Assembly (NCBI GenBank): GCA_002483365.1
Contig: DLHT01000003.1
Location: 186,001 to 250,000 of the forward strand
DNA from: Cellvibrio sp. UBA7661
Lineage (GTDB): Bacteria > Pseudomonadota > Gammaproteobacteria > Pseudomonadales > Cellvibrionaceae
Direction: 5' to 3'
Length of the DNA: 64,000 nt
Under the pieces are notes generated by a model that made no database searches, had not been told where the DNA came from, and worked only from the letters and a program-made list of their open reading frames with translations. Both the position numbers and the translations under genes were made by a program. Of the stretch, positions 17,676-26,408 are shown piece after piece (position 1 is the first letter of the stretch; each line of letters starts with the position of its first letter).

Positions 17676-19058
17676 TTACTCCACAAACACGGCGCGCAGC
17701 ACCGGAAAAATACCGTTGATCAATACCACCAGTACCGCAATCGGCGAAATAAATTTCAATACCGGCCGCCACCAGCGAATCAAGCGCGGCGGCTCGGATA
17801 CCAGCTCATGCAGAATATGATGGTCGCGCAGCTTCCACCCCACAAACAGGGCAATCAGCACACCGCCCAACGGCAACATAATGTTGGTGGCGATAAAATC
17901 CATGGAGTCAAAATAGGATTTACCCCACAGGAATTGCTTGCCCGACCACTCATTAAATGACCACACCGAGCCCAAGCCCATCACCCAGGCGACTACCCCC
18001 AACAAGACACTCGCTGCAACCCGGTTGAACCCGAAGCGCTCATTTAAATAAGCCACGCCCGGCTCCAGCAGCGAAATCGTCGAGGTCCAGGCGGCGAGCA
18101 TCACCATCACAAAAAAGACCGCACCAAACACCAAGCCCGCACTCATATTGCCGAACGCCACCGGCAAGGTCACAAACATCAAGCCGGGGCCGCTACCGGG
18201 CGATATTCCGGGTGTGGCAAATACCAGCGCAAAAATCGTCACACCAGCGACCAGGGCGACCAGCGTATCCAGCAGTGCAACATACAGCACCGTGCGGCTC
18301 ACCGACTGGTTGCTCGGCATATAGGCACCGTAGGCCATAATCGCGCCCATCCCCAAACTCAGGGTAAAAAACGAATGCCCCATGGCGATCAGGGCTGACT
18401 CCCAGGAAATATCCTGCGGGTTAAAGCTGAACATAAAGCGCAGCGATGTCGCAAACTCGCCCTCGACCGCCGCGTAACCCAACAACACCAGCAACAATAC
18501 AAACAACAGCGGCATCATCACCCGCACCGAAGATTCCAGCCCGCGCGTCACACCCAGCGCAAGAATCACTACCGTCATCAGCGTAAACAAAGTGTGCCAG
18601 AGCAGCATCTTGTCCGGGTCAGCCAACAATCTATCGAATAACTGTTTGGAGGTCTCGCCGGTCAGGCCGGTGAATTCGCCACTCACCGCGGCCACTATGT
18701 ACTCTAATGTCCAACCGGCAATCACCGTGTAAAACGATAAAATCACCAAACCGGCCAAGGCACCCATCCAGCCAATACCCGTCCAGAGCCTGCTCGCACC
18801 GGCGGCTTCGCACAGCTCGGCGGTGGCGAGAATCGGGTTAGCGCGCGCACGCCGTCCCATCAAAATTTCCGCCATCATGATCGGGATGCCAATCAGCAAA
18901 ATACACACCAGATACATCAATACAAAGGCGCCGCCGCCGTTCTCACCGGTGATGTAGGGAAACTTCCAGATATTGCCCAAACCCACTGCCGAGCCTGTCG
19001 CCGCCAGGATAAAACTGCCGCGCTGTCCCCAAATGACATGCTGCTTGAGTCGCTTCAC
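17676..19058 (-). CDS. Neurotransmitter:sodium symporter (NSS/SNF) family transporter
   Basis: A 460-aa polytopic protein that begins with the NSS signature WGQRGSFILAATGSAVGLGNIWKFPYITGENGGGAF, the unwound TM1 region that binds Na+ and substrate in LeuT. About 11-12 membrane helices follow. GHSFFTLSLGMGAIMAYGAYMP is the TM6 substrate and ion site region. Bacterial members carry amino acids or amines with sodium; the substrate cannot be read. The start is GTG at 19058, with a purine-rich GGGGAAC upstream. It lies between smpB (divergent) and ratA (5 nt downstream), an insertion relative to the E. coli smpB-ratA arrangement. Confidence 0.94.
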   Translation of the reverse strand: MKRLKQHVIWGQRGSFILAATGSAVGLGNIWKFPYITGENGGGAFVLMYLVCILLIGIPIMMAEILMGRRARANPILATAELCEAAGASRLWTGIGWMGALAGLVILSFYTVIAGWTLEYIVAAVSGEFTGLTGETSKQLFDRLLADPDKMLLWHTLFTLMTVVILALGVTRGLESSVRVMMPLLFVLLLVLLGYAAVEGEFATSLRFMFSFNPQDISWESALIAMGHSFFTLSLGMGAIMAYGAYMPSNQSVSRTVLYVALLDTLVALVAGVTIFALVFATPGISPGSGPGLMFVTLPVAFGNMSAGLVFGAVFFVMVMLAAWTSTISLLEPGVAYLNERFGFNRVAASVLLGVVAWVMGLGSVWSFNEWSGKQFLWGKSYFDSMDFIATNIMLPLGGVLIALFVGWKLRDHHILHELVSEPPRLIRWWRPVLKFISPIAVLVVLINGIFPVLRAVFVE

Positions 19059-19292
19059 AGGATGTTCCCCTTTTGTCTTTGCAGAAAATTATTATTAGCC
19101 AAGCACAGACTGCACCAGAAACAGCGCGCGCCCTTTATCAATAGTAAAACGCGATACACATGCCTAAAGGTGAATTGTACCCAGATTACCCCTCGTGTAT
19201 AAACCCGCGCCAAGCGCTTGCACCAAGACATCACGGAGCGTTTGCCGATATAATGCCCGTCCGTTTTTGATCTTGTTCAAGTAGCAGCATCC

Positions 19293-19775
19293 ATGGCCAA
19301 AAAAGCACAGAAGAACCAAGGCAATACCATCGCCCTCAACAAAAAAGCCAAGTTCGATTACGAACTGCACGAGCGTTTTGAGGCCGGTGTTGCACTCACC
19401 GGTTGGGAAGTGAAAAGCCTGCGCGCCGGTAAAGGCAACATTACCGATTGCTACGTGATGTTTAAAAATGACGAAGCCTGGCTACAAGCCGCGCAAATCC
19501 AACCGCTGCTGAGCGCCTCAACGCACTTCGTCACCGACCCGTTTCGCAACCGCAAACTGCTGCTCAATCGCCGCGAAATCAATCGCCTGCAAGAAGCCGT
19601 CAATCAAAAAGGCTATACCGTAGTGCCCACTGCGCTCTACTGGAAAGATCACCTGATCAAACTGGAAATCGCCATCGCCAAAGGTAAGCAGTTACACGAT
19701 AAGCGCGAAACCGAAAAAGAACGCGACTGGGCGCGCGACAAACAGCGCCTGTTCCAAAAGGATCAAAAACGATAG
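19293..19775 (+). CDS. smpB: SsrA-binding protein SmpB
   Basis: SmpB brings tmRNA to stalled ribosomes. The sequence has IALNKKAKFDYELHERFEAGVALTGWEVKSLRAGKGNITDCYV, the OB-fold core, then FRNRKLLLNRREI, and the basic C-terminal tail KGKQLHDKRETEKERDWARDKQRL that enters the mRNA channel. The length is 160 aa, as in E. coli. It is divergent from the NSS-ratA-rnfH operon and closed by a strong terminator. The ssrA gene itself is not visible nearby. Confidence 0.97.
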   Translation: MAKKAQKNQGNTIALNKKAKFDYELHERFEAGVALTGWEVKSLRAGKGNITDCYVMFKNDEAWLQAAQIQPLLSASTHFVTDPFRNRKLLLNRREINRLQEAVNQKGYTVVPTALYWKDHLIKLEIAIAKGKQLHDKRETEKERDWARDKQRLFQKDQKR

Positions 19776-19820
19776 CACTTTGCGCAACACCGTTTTCGCA
19801 CTTATTAAAAAATCAAAAAA

Positions 19821-19857
19821 AATGCCGGTACTATTTTCAGCACCGGCATTTTTTTAT
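19821..19857. terminator. Bidirectional terminator between smpB and pgk
   Basis: Arms AATGCCGGT / ACCGGCATT enclose a 12-nt loop, with a T-run on the plus side and an A-run before the stem that gives a T-run on the minus side. Confidence 0.9.
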
Positions 19858-19872
19858 GCGTTTAAAAACAGA

Positions 19873-21045
19873 TTAGTTTTTAGCGCGCTCTTCCAGAATC
19901 GCTACTGCTGGCAATACTTTTCCTTCCACGAATTCCAGGAAAGCACCGCCGCCGGTAGAGACGTAAGAAATTTTGTCTGCAAGGTTCCATTTATCGATAG
20001 CCGCTAAAGTATCGCCACCTCCTGCAACTGAAAATGCATCGCTTTCAGCAATGGCGCGCGAAATGGTTTCGGTACCTTTAGAGAAAGCATCAAACTCAAA
20101 TACACCGCAAGGGCCGTTCCACAAAACGGTTTTGGCGTTTTTAATAATCTCGGCAACGCGTGCTGCAGTTTCAGGACCGTAGTCGATAATTTCTTCGTCA
20201 GCCTGAATTTCGTTAACTTTTTTCGCTACACACACAGAGTTGTGGTTCCATGATTTGAAACCTTCTTTGGTAACACGCACATCGGTCGCGTAAACCACTT
20301 CCGTGGTTTTGCACAGGCGTTGTGCTTCGGGAATCAAATCTTTTTCATGCAGTGAATTGCCTACTTGATTACCTGCCGCCGCAACGAAAGTATTGGAAAT
20401 GCCACCACCGACTACAAGAATGTCAGCAATTTTTGACAAAGCATCCAACACGCTCAGTTTGGTAGACACTTTCGAACCACCAACGATAGCCACCAATGGA
20501 CGCGCAGGGTTGTCGAGCACTTTTGCCAGCGCTTCCAACTCGGCAGCAAGCAAAGGACCTGCACAAGCGATGGGCGCAAATTTCGCAACACCGTGAGTCG
20601 ATGCTTGCGCGCGGTGCGCAGTACCAAACGCATCCATTACAAACACATCGCACAGCGCCGCCATTTTTTTGGAAAGCTCGTCAGAGTTTTTACCTTCGCC
20701 TACATTGAAGCGAACGTTTTCGAGCAACACCAAATCGCCTTGGTCAGCAAAGCCATCAACCCAATCTTTTACCAGCGGAACCGCGCGGCCTAATTTTTCG
20801 CTCAAATATTTTGCAACCGGCGCAAGCGATGCAGCCTCATCATAAACACCTTCATCAGGACGACCGAGGTGCGACATCACCATGACTTTTGCACCAGCAG
20901 CCAATACAGCCTGAATAGTAGGAATCGATGCATCAATACGCACCGCACTGGTAATACGCCCATCTTCCAAGGGTACGTTCAGATCCTGACGAATCAATAC
21001 ACGCTTACCAGCAAGATCCTGGTCTTTCATTAGTTTTACAGTCAT
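19873..21045 (-). CDS. pgk: Phosphoglycerate kinase
   Basis: This glycolytic and gluconeogenic enzyme interconverts 1,3-bisphosphoglycerate and 3-phosphoglycerate with ATP. Visible motifs: GKRVLIRQDLNVPLEDGRI, MVMSHLGRPDEG, LLENVRFNVGE, DAFGTAHRAQAST, AIVGGSKVSTKLSVL and the nucleotide-site GGGDTLAAI, then STGGGAFLEF near the C-terminus. The ATG at 21045 (MTVKLMKDQDLAG) gives 390 aa, close to E. coli (387), with GAGG upstream; an in-frame start at 21069 is unlikely. It follows a small secreted-protein gene by 29 nt, with tkt further upstream. epd (erythrose-4-phosphate dehydrogenase), common between tkt and pgk in relatives, is absent. Confidence 0.97.
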   Translation of the reverse strand: MTVKLMKDQDLAGKRVLIRQDLNVPLEDGRITSAVRIDASIPTIQAVLAAGAKVMVMSHLGRPDEGVYDEAASLAPVAKYLSEKLGRAVPLVKDWVDGFADQGDLVLLENVRFNVGEGKNSDELSKKMAALCDVFVMDAFGTAHRAQASTHGVAKFAPIACAGPLLAAELEALAKVLDNPARPLVAIVGGSKVSTKLSVLDALSKIADILVVGGGISNTFVAAAGNQVGNSLHEKDLIPEAQRLCKTTEVVYATDVRVTKEGFKSWNHNSVCVAKKVNEIQADEEIIDYGPETAARVAEIIKNAKTVLWNGPCGVFEFDAFSKGTETISRAIAESDAFSVAGGGDTLAAIDKWNLADKISYVSTGGGAFLEFVEGKVLPAVAILEERAKN

Positions 21046-21074
21046 AGTGAGCCTCTTAGCTATTGCCAATAATT

Positions 21075-21497
21075 TTACTGAGCTTTCTTTAAAAAATATT
21101 TTCCCGGTTTCGCTACAGACTCATCAGGCACCAGCGCATCCCAATGAGTTACCAATTCATCATCCAACCAAAACAACCGCTGCCCGACTTTGTAAAGCTC
21201 AACTCCATAAGCATTTTTCACTGAACCATCTTCATAAGATTTGAAGTAAATACGCAGCGCTTTTTTGTCGTCCTTAGCGTCACACATAATAGTTTCAAAA
21301 ACTTGATAACCTTGAATGCTTAGCTGGCAAGATTTATCGTCGACATTCAAAACATATTCAACAAACATCAAGCGATCAGGAATTCCGCCACTCAAATCAA
21401 GATCAAAGCCATATGAGCCATGCCATACTGGATTTGCAGATGCAGTGAAAGAAAGTAGAGCACCTACTAACAAAGACGATCGTTTTACTGCTTTCAT
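21075..21497 (-). CDS. Small secreted protein of unknown function
   Basis: A 140-aa protein with a signal peptide (about 1-21, cleavage after ASA). The mature part has WHGSYGFDLDL, LMFVEYVLNVDDKSCQLSIQGYQ, two cysteines that could pair, and a C-terminal LFWLDDELVTHWDALVPD. The pattern is reminiscent of the DUF5991 group of secreted proteins, a low-confidence match from memory. A periplasmic location is expected. It lies between tkt and pgk on the same strand; the terminator at 21528-21560 separates it from tkt, while only 29 nt separate it from pgk, so it may be cotranscribed with pgk. I do not know its function. Confidence 0.8.
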   Translation of the reverse strand: MKAVKRSSLLVGALLSFTASANPVWHGSYGFDLDLSGGIPDRLMFVEYVLNVDDKSCQLSIQGYQVFETIMCDAKDDKKALRIYFKSYEDGSVKNAYGVELYKVGQRLFWLDDELVTHWDALVPDESVAKPGKYFLKKAQ

Positions 21498-21527
21498 GGA
21501 TCAACTTTAACTTTTGCTATCCCTAAG

Positions 21528-21560
21528 AAAAAACACCCGATCTAAGTCGGGTGTTTTGTT
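21528..21560 (-). terminator. Intrinsic terminator of tkt
   Basis: On the minus strand, stem AAACACCCGA / TCGGGTGTTT with a 6-nt loop, followed by a T-run; it starts 13 nt after the tkt stop. Confidence 0.9.
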
Positions 21561-21573
21561 TTCATGGAAGATT

Positions 21574-23577
21574 TTAGTCTTCCAACAATTCTTCAACAGT
21601 GGCGACAATGTTGTCGACAGTGAAGCCGAAGTGTTCGAGCAGTTTATTGCCGGGGGCTGATTCACCGAAGGTGGTCATGCCGATGATGCGACCATCGAAG
21701 CCAACGTATTTGTACCAGTAGTCAGCGTGTGCAGTTTCAACCGCAACGCGCGCGCCTACGCTGATTGGCAATACCGATTCTTTGTAGGCAACATCTTGCT
21801 GGTCAAACACAGAAGTCGAAGGCATAGACACAACGCGAACGTTTTTGCCTTTGGCTTTCAACGCTTCAGCCGCTTTCACCGTTACACCCACTTCAGAACC
21901 AGTTGCGATCAAAATAGCTTCTGGCTCACCAACGGAATCAACCAATACGTAACCGCCTTTGGCGATGTTGGCGACTTGCTCTTGGGTGCGCGCAAAGAAA
22001 TCCAGATTTTGACGGCTGAATACCAATGCCGCTGGGCCATCGGTACGCTCTACTGCCGATTTCCACGCTACTACAGATTCAGTGCTGTCCGCCGGGCGCC
22101 AGGTTTCCAGATTTGGAGTCAGACGCAAAGTACCCAGCACTTCGATTGGTTGGTGAGTTGGGCCGTCTTCGCCCTGACCGATGGAGTCATGGGTGTAAAC
22201 AAACACGTTGCGCAATTTCATCAATGCCGACATACGCACCGCGTTAGCCGCATATTGTTGGAACATCAGGAAGGTTGCGCCGTAAGGGATAAATCCACCG
22301 TGAGCAGAAACACCGTTCATGATCGCGCTCATACCGAATTCGCGCACGCCGTAGTACACGTAGTTACCGCTGGCATCGCCCGCTTCTACGCCTTTGGATT
22401 TTTTCACGAGAGTCAGGTTAGAACCGGCGAGGTCGGCAGAGCCGCCAAGAATTTCCGGCAACCACTCAACAAATGCCGCGATAGTGTTTTGCGATGCTTT
22501 ACGGCTCGCAATTTTTTCGCCTTTGGCTTGGGTTTCGGCAATAAAGGCTTCTGCTTTTGCGGCGAAGTCCGCTGGCAATTCGCCTTTGACTACGCGGCGA
22601 TCAAATTCAGCAGCGAGTTCCGGATACGCAGCTTGGTAGGCTGCAAATTTTTCGCCCCAGGATTTTTCTGCCGCAGCACCTTTGGTTTTTGCATCCCAAC
22701 CTTCGTATACATCCGCAGGCACCACAAATGGCTCGTATTCCCAGTTGAGGGTTTTACGTACCAATGCCACTTCTTCCAGACCGAGTGGTGAACCGTGGCA
22801 ATCGTGTGAACCTTGTTTGTTCGGTGAACCGAAACCGATGATGGTTTTGGTGATGATCAAGGTTGGCTTTTGGGTTTCAGCGCGCGCGGTTTCAATCGCG
22901 GTTTTGATTTCTACCGGATCGTGACCGTTAACAGAACGGATCACCTGCCAGCCGTAAGCCTCAAAACGCTTGGCGGTGTCATCGGTAAACCAGCCTTCAA
23001 CGTGGCCATCGATAGAAATACCGTTGTCATCGTAGAACGCAATCAACTTGCCCAAGCCCAGAGTACCGGCCAGAGAACAGGCTTCGTGCGAAACACCTTC
23101 CATCATGCAGCCATCGCCGAGGAAGCAGTAAGTGAAGTGATCAACTACCTCATGGCCATCGCGGTTGAATTGCGCCGCCAGTACTTTCTCAGCCAGCGCC
23201 ATACCCACGGCGTTAGCAATACCCTGACCCAATGGGCCAGTGGTGGTTTCAACACCGGGGGTGTAACCCAATTCCGGGTGGCCGGGGGTGTTGGAGTGCA
23301 ATTGACGGAACTGCTGCAGGTCCTCAATGGAAACCGCGTAACCGCTCAGGTGCAGCAACGAGTAAATCAGCATAGAGCCGTGGCCATTGGACAGCACAAA
23401 ACGGTCGCGGTCAGCCCACTTGGGGTTTTGCGGGTTGTGTTTTAAAAAGTCGTTCCACAGAACTTCGGCGATATCCGCCATGCCCATTGGGGCGCCCGGG
23501 TGGCCTGAGTTGGCTTTCTGAACCGCATCCATAGAGAGGATACGGATCGCATTGGCAAGGTGTTGACGAGTTGGCAT
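21574..23577 (-). CDS. tkt: Transketolase
   Basis: This thiamine-diphosphate enzyme of the pentose phosphate pathway has NAIRILSMDAVQKANSGHPGAPMGMAD at the N-terminus, the ThDP-binding motif GDGCMMEGVSHEACSLAG with a downstream DDNGISIDG, the pyrimidine domain with FVYTHDSIGQGEDGPTHQP and a C-terminal domain with GSEVGVTVKAAEAL. The ATG at 23577 (MPTRQHLANAIR, 667 aa) fits homologues and has AGGAG upstream at 11 nt; the TTG at 23586 adds three residues but lies only 2 nt from that AGGAG. The gene is divergent from the ArsR-methyltransferase gene and followed by a terminator. Confidence 0.97.
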   Translation of the reverse strand: MPTRQHLANAIRILSMDAVQKANSGHPGAPMGMADIAEVLWNDFLKHNPQNPKWADRDRFVLSNGHGSMLIYSLLHLSGYAVSIEDLQQFRQLHSNTPGHPELGYTPGVETTTGPLGQGIANAVGMALAEKVLAAQFNRDGHEVVDHFTYCFLGDGCMMEGVSHEACSLAGTLGLGKLIAFYDDNGISIDGHVEGWFTDDTAKRFEAYGWQVIRSVNGHDPVEIKTAIETARAETQKPTLIITKTIIGFGSPNKQGSHDCHGSPLGLEEVALVRKTLNWEYEPFVVPADVYEGWDAKTKGAAAEKSWGEKFAAYQAAYPELAAEFDRRVVKGELPADFAAKAEAFIAETQAKGEKIASRKASQNTIAAFVEWLPEILGGSADLAGSNLTLVKKSKGVEAGDASGNYVYYGVREFGMSAIMNGVSAHGGFIPYGATFLMFQQYAANAVRMSALMKLRNVFVYTHDSIGQGEDGPTHQPIEVLGTLRLTPNLETWRPADSTESVVAWKSAVERTDGPAALVFSRQNLDFFARTQEQVANIAKGGYVLVDSVGEPEAILIATGSEVGVTVKAAEALKAKGKNVRVVSMPSTSVFDQQDVAYKESVLPISVGARVAVETAHADYWYKYVGFDGRIIGMTTFGESAPGNKLLEHFGFTVDNIVATVEELLED

Positions 23578-23944
23578 GAAACTCAAGGCTCCTTAAATAA
23601 AGTTGATTGCTGTTGTAGTTGGGCGCATCACTGCCGTCTATGCGGTTCAGGGCACCCGGGGTTGCAAAGCACTAATGGGCAAATGCCACTTATTTACAGG
23701 CCTCTGATGGGCTTTGGTGTCGTTGGGTTCCAGCCGCCGTCGCTGGGACAAAATGGGCAGGCATTTTCGCCCAGCAAGCGCCAGTCGTAAAGAAATAACC
23801 GGTCTCATAGGTAGAATTAATGACAAAAACGCCCGCTATCGGCGTTCTTGAGCATAAAAAAGCCTAAAACCTATATCAAAATATTTTGATATAGGTTTTT
23901 TTGGCTGCTAGACTGCGCAGCACTTTCCACTTGTTGACCACAGA
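23578..23944. other. Intergenic region between tkt and the ArsR-methyltransferase gene
   Basis: A 367-bp gap holding promoters for two divergent genes. It contains a small hairpin near 23827-23846 (AACGCC / GGCGTT) and the 34-bp perfect palindrome at 23866-23899. I see no RNA gene. Confidence 0.6.
23866..23899. promoter_or_regulatory. Perfect 34-bp palindrome, probable operator of the methyl-cycle regulator
   Basis: Every base pairs about the centre between 23882 and 23883; the core is ATATCAAAATATTTTGATAT. It ends 45 nt before the ArsR-family start codon, a typical place for an autoregulatory site. From memory, the operator reported for the ArsR-family regulator SahR is an ATCAAG...CTTGAT-type palindrome, and this core is similar in form. 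A role as hairpin cannot be excluded because T's follow it. Confidence 0.7.
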
Positions 23945-24970
23945 ATGAACCAATCCCTGCAAAACAATGATGCATCCCTGCCAGTGCTAACCGACATGGT
24001 CGAGCTGGAGACGCCACTCAGTCCACTCGCCAACCTGCTTAAAGCCGCAGGCGACCCTTTGCGCCTGGAGATACTGCGGGTGCTGAGCCAGGATTCGTTT
24101 GGTGTGCTGGAGCTGTGCCGGATCTTTTCGATAAAACAGTCAGGCATGAGCCATCATCTTAAAGTGCTCAATAATGCGGGGCTGCTCAGTTCGCGGCGCG
24201 AGGCCAATTCGATTTTTTATCGTCGCGCTTATTTAGCACCCGATCACCCACTCGCCGCTTTACAGCAACAATTGTTTGCCACCGTCGATACCTTTCCGAT
24301 TGCCGAACACCTGTTGCTGCCCATCCGCGAGTTGCAGCAAGAACGCAGCCAGGCCGCGCAGCAATTTTTTAGCGAAAATGCCGATAAATTTCGCGCGCAG
24401 CAAGATCTGATTGCCAGCTATCCGGTGTATGCCGAGCAGATGACGCAGTTGCTCAACAACACACCGCTGCGCGATAAAAAACTCGCGCTGGAAATCGGCC
24501 CCGGTGAAGGTGAATTTTTAGCGGTGATCGCACAACACTTTAATCACGTAATTGCACTCGATAATGCCGCCAATATGCTCGACAAAGCGCGCGTATTTGC
24601 GAGCGAAAAAAATCTGCGCAATATCGAATTTATCCACGGCGACACACAGAGTTTGCTCGGCCATAAAATATTGGCTGATTGCATCTTGGTAAATATGGTT
24701 CTGCACCATACGCCGTCACCTGCCGATATTTTTCAGGATTTAAGTAATGCTCTCGCACCCGGCGGCGCGCTGTTGGTTTGCGATTTGTGTCGCCACGAAC
24801 AAGCCTGGGCGCGCGAAGCTTGCGGTGATTTGTGGCAAGGGTTTGATCCACAGGATTTTTCGCGCTGGGCACAGGCGGCAAAATTAGATGAAGGTCAAAG
24901 TGTGTATTTTGCACTGCGCAACGGTTTCCAAATTCAATTGCGCCAATTTTTCAAACCGACGAATTTTTAG
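23945..24970 (+). CDS. ArsR-family regulator fused to an S-adenosylmethionine-dependent methyltransferase domain
   Basis: Residues about 26-95 form an ArsR winged helix: LLKAAGDPLRLEILRVLSQ, FSIKQSGMSHHLKVLNNAGL, SRREANSIFYR. Residues about 150-290 form a class I methyltransferase domain with motif I LEIGPGEGEF (182-191), the acidic residue in VIALDNA, HGDTQ and an APGGALLVCD motif. A SAM or SAH pocket joined to a DNA-binding domain, directly before metK, ahcY and metF, suggests a regulator that senses SAM or SAH and controls the methyl cycle, as described for SahR-type ArsR proteins. Whether the second domain still methylates anything is unknown. The 341-aa length agrees with a two-domain protein. 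A perfect palindrome lies just upstream. Confidence 0.85.
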   Translation: MNQSLQNNDASLPVLTDMVELETPLSPLANLLKAAGDPLRLEILRVLSQDSFGVLELCRIFSIKQSGMSHHLKVLNNAGLLSSRREANSIFYRRAYLAPDHPLAALQQQLFATVDTFPIAEHLLLPIRELQQERSQAAQQFFSENADKFRAQQDLIASYPVYAEQMTQLLNNTPLRDKKLALEIGPGEGEFLAVIAQHFNHVIALDNAANMLDKARVFASEKNLRNIEFIHGDTQSLLGHKILADCILVNMVLHHTPSPADIFQDLSNALAPGGALLVCDLCRHEQAWAREACGDLWQGFDPQDFSRWAQAAKLDEGQSVYFALRNGFQIQLRQFFKPTNF

Positions 24971-24989
24971 CTTCTTAAAAATTTAATAC

Positions 24990-25075
24990 GTAGCCCGTAT
25001 GGAGCCTAGCGAAATACGGGAACACCGATGATGTAACAATAAAGCCCTTATTGCGTTTCACTCCATACGGGCTAC
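24990..25075. repeat. Inverted-repeat intergenic element before metK
   Basis: Fifteen-base perfect arms (GTAGCCCGTATGGAG / CTCCATACGGGCTAC) enclose 56 nt; a smaller inner hairpin (CCCGTAT / ATACGGG) lies in the left half. The style (GTAGCCCGTATGGAGCC plus TAGCG then ATACGGG) resembles dispersed palindromic repeats that I recall from many gammaproteobacteria. It fills most of the gap between the regulator and metK. Confidence 0.75.
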
Positions 25076-25115
25076 CCTATTTTTTTATTTTCGAAATTAT
25101 GTAAAGGAAAAAGCC

Positions 25116-26270
25116 ATGTCCGAATATTCCGTCTTTACGTCCGAGTCAGTTTCCGAAGGCCATCCCGATAAAATGGCTGACCAGATTTCCGATGCTGTGC
25201 TCGATGCCATTTTAAAAGATGACCCCAACGCGCGCGTTGCAGTAGAGACACTGGTAAAAACCGGCATGGCGATTGTCGCCGGTGAAGTGCGTACATCCAC
25301 TTACGTTGATTTGGAAGATTTGATTCGCCAGGTAATTCTGGATATCGGCTACAACTCCAGCGATGTTGGTTTTGATGGCGCAAGCTGCGCAGTATTAAAT
25401 GCAATCGGCAAACAATCGGCCGATATCGCCATGGGTGTTGATGAAGGCGATGAAAAAGATTTGGGTGCAGGTGACCAGGGTTTGATGTTTGGTTACGCCA
25501 CCAATGAAACCTCCGTATTGATGCCAGCGCCGATTTTTTATGCGCACCGCTTGGTAGAAAAACAAGCACAATTGCGCAAGAGCGGTGAATTGCCCTGGTT
25601 GCGCCCCGACGCAAAAAGTCAGGTGACTTTGCGTTACGAAAACGGTAAGCCGGTGGCAATCGATGCCGTTGTACTTTCCACCCAACACAGCCCGAGTGTG
25701 CAGCAAGCAGAAATTCGCGAAGCCGTGCGCGAATTGATTATCAAAAATGTATTGCCTGCTGAATGGCTACACAAAGATACGCAATACCATATCAACCCGA
25801 CTGGCCAATTTATTATCGGGGGCCCAGTGGGCGATTGCGGTTTGACTGGCCGCAAAATTATTGTGGATTCTTACGGCGGCATGGCACGTCACGGCGGCGG
25901 TGCATTCTCTGGTAAAGATCCATCAAAAGTAGATCGCTCTGCCGCTTACGCAGGCCGTTACGTGGCAAAAAATATTGTTGCGGCAGGCTTGGCTGATAAA
26001 TGTGAAATTCAGGTGAGCTATGCGATTGGTGTTGCTGAACCAACATCAATTTCTATCAACACATTCGGTACCGGAAAATTGTCGGATGCTGAAATCGTCA
26101 AATTGGTGCGCGAACATTTTGATCTGCGTCCGCGCGGTTTGATCCAAATGCTGGATTTGAAACGCCCGATTTATCGCCAGACTGCAGCATATGGTCATTT
26201 TGGTAGAGAGTTACCCGATTTCACTTGGGAAAAAACCGATAAGGCAGATGCATTGAAGAAAGCGCTTTAA
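25116..26270 (+). CDS. metK: S-adenosylmethionine synthetase
   Basis: MetK makes S-adenosylmethionine from methionine and ATP. The protein shows TSESVSEGHPDKMADQISDAVLD at the N-terminus, the ATP-site GAGDQGLMFGYA, the loop and phosphate-site motif GGAFSGKDPSKVDRSAAY and a C-terminal domain with AIGVAEPTSI. At 384 aa it is the same length as E. coli MetK. The ATG follows AAAGGAAAAAGCC. It is the second gene of a probable regulator-metK-ahcY-metF operon. No known SAM riboswitch class was recognised in the leader, which is mostly an inverted repeat. Confidence 0.97.
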   Translation: MSEYSVFTSESVSEGHPDKMADQISDAVLDAILKDDPNARVAVETLVKTGMAIVAGEVRTSTYVDLEDLIRQVILDIGYNSSDVGFDGASCAVLNAIGKQSADIAMGVDEGDEKDLGAGDQGLMFGYATNETSVLMPAPIFYAHRLVEKQAQLRKSGELPWLRPDAKSQVTLRYENGKPVAIDAVVLSTQHSPSVQQAEIREAVRELIIKNVLPAEWLHKDTQYHINPTGQFIIGGPVGDCGLTGRKIIVDSYGGMARHGGGAFSGKDPSKVDRSAAYAGRYVAKNIVAAGLADKCEIQVSYAIGVAEPTSISINTFGTGKLSDAEIVKLVREHFDLRPRGLIQMLDLKRPIYRQTAAYGHFGRELPDFTWEKTDKADALKKAL

Positions 26271-26272
26271 GA

Positions 26273-26374
26273 CCCTCACCCCAGCCCTCTCCCAGAGGGA
26301 GAGGGGGTTAAAAGCACGCACTACGAATTTAGCACTCTCCGCTCCTCTCCCTCCGGGAGAGGCTGGGTGAGGGG
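26273..26374. repeat. CCCTCACCC-type inverted-repeat element between metK and ahcY
   Basis: The left arm (26273-26293) and right arm (26355-26374) are near-perfect reverse complements built from CCCTCACCC and CCCTCTCCC, with an inner complementary pair beside each arm. A second copy of the same family lies at 27788-27901, so the two flank ahcY. Elements of this kind are common between genes in many proteobacteria. Confidence 0.8.
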
Positions 26375-26408
26375 AAAAAAACACAGAATTCATTTTAGGA
26401 AAATTATT

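Noticed and set aside
21727..22791. A 354-codon open frame on the plus strand, antisense to tkt
   Set aside because: The minus strand encodes transketolase with all motifs in order; the antisense frame has no recognisable pattern and is a by-product of codon bias.
26271..26408. Possible SAH riboswitch before ahcY
   Set aside because: The gap is filled by a CCCTCACCC-type inverted repeat, with a second copy after ahcY. It does not show the conserved core I associate with the SAH riboswitch, and duplication at two genes points to a dispersed repeat.
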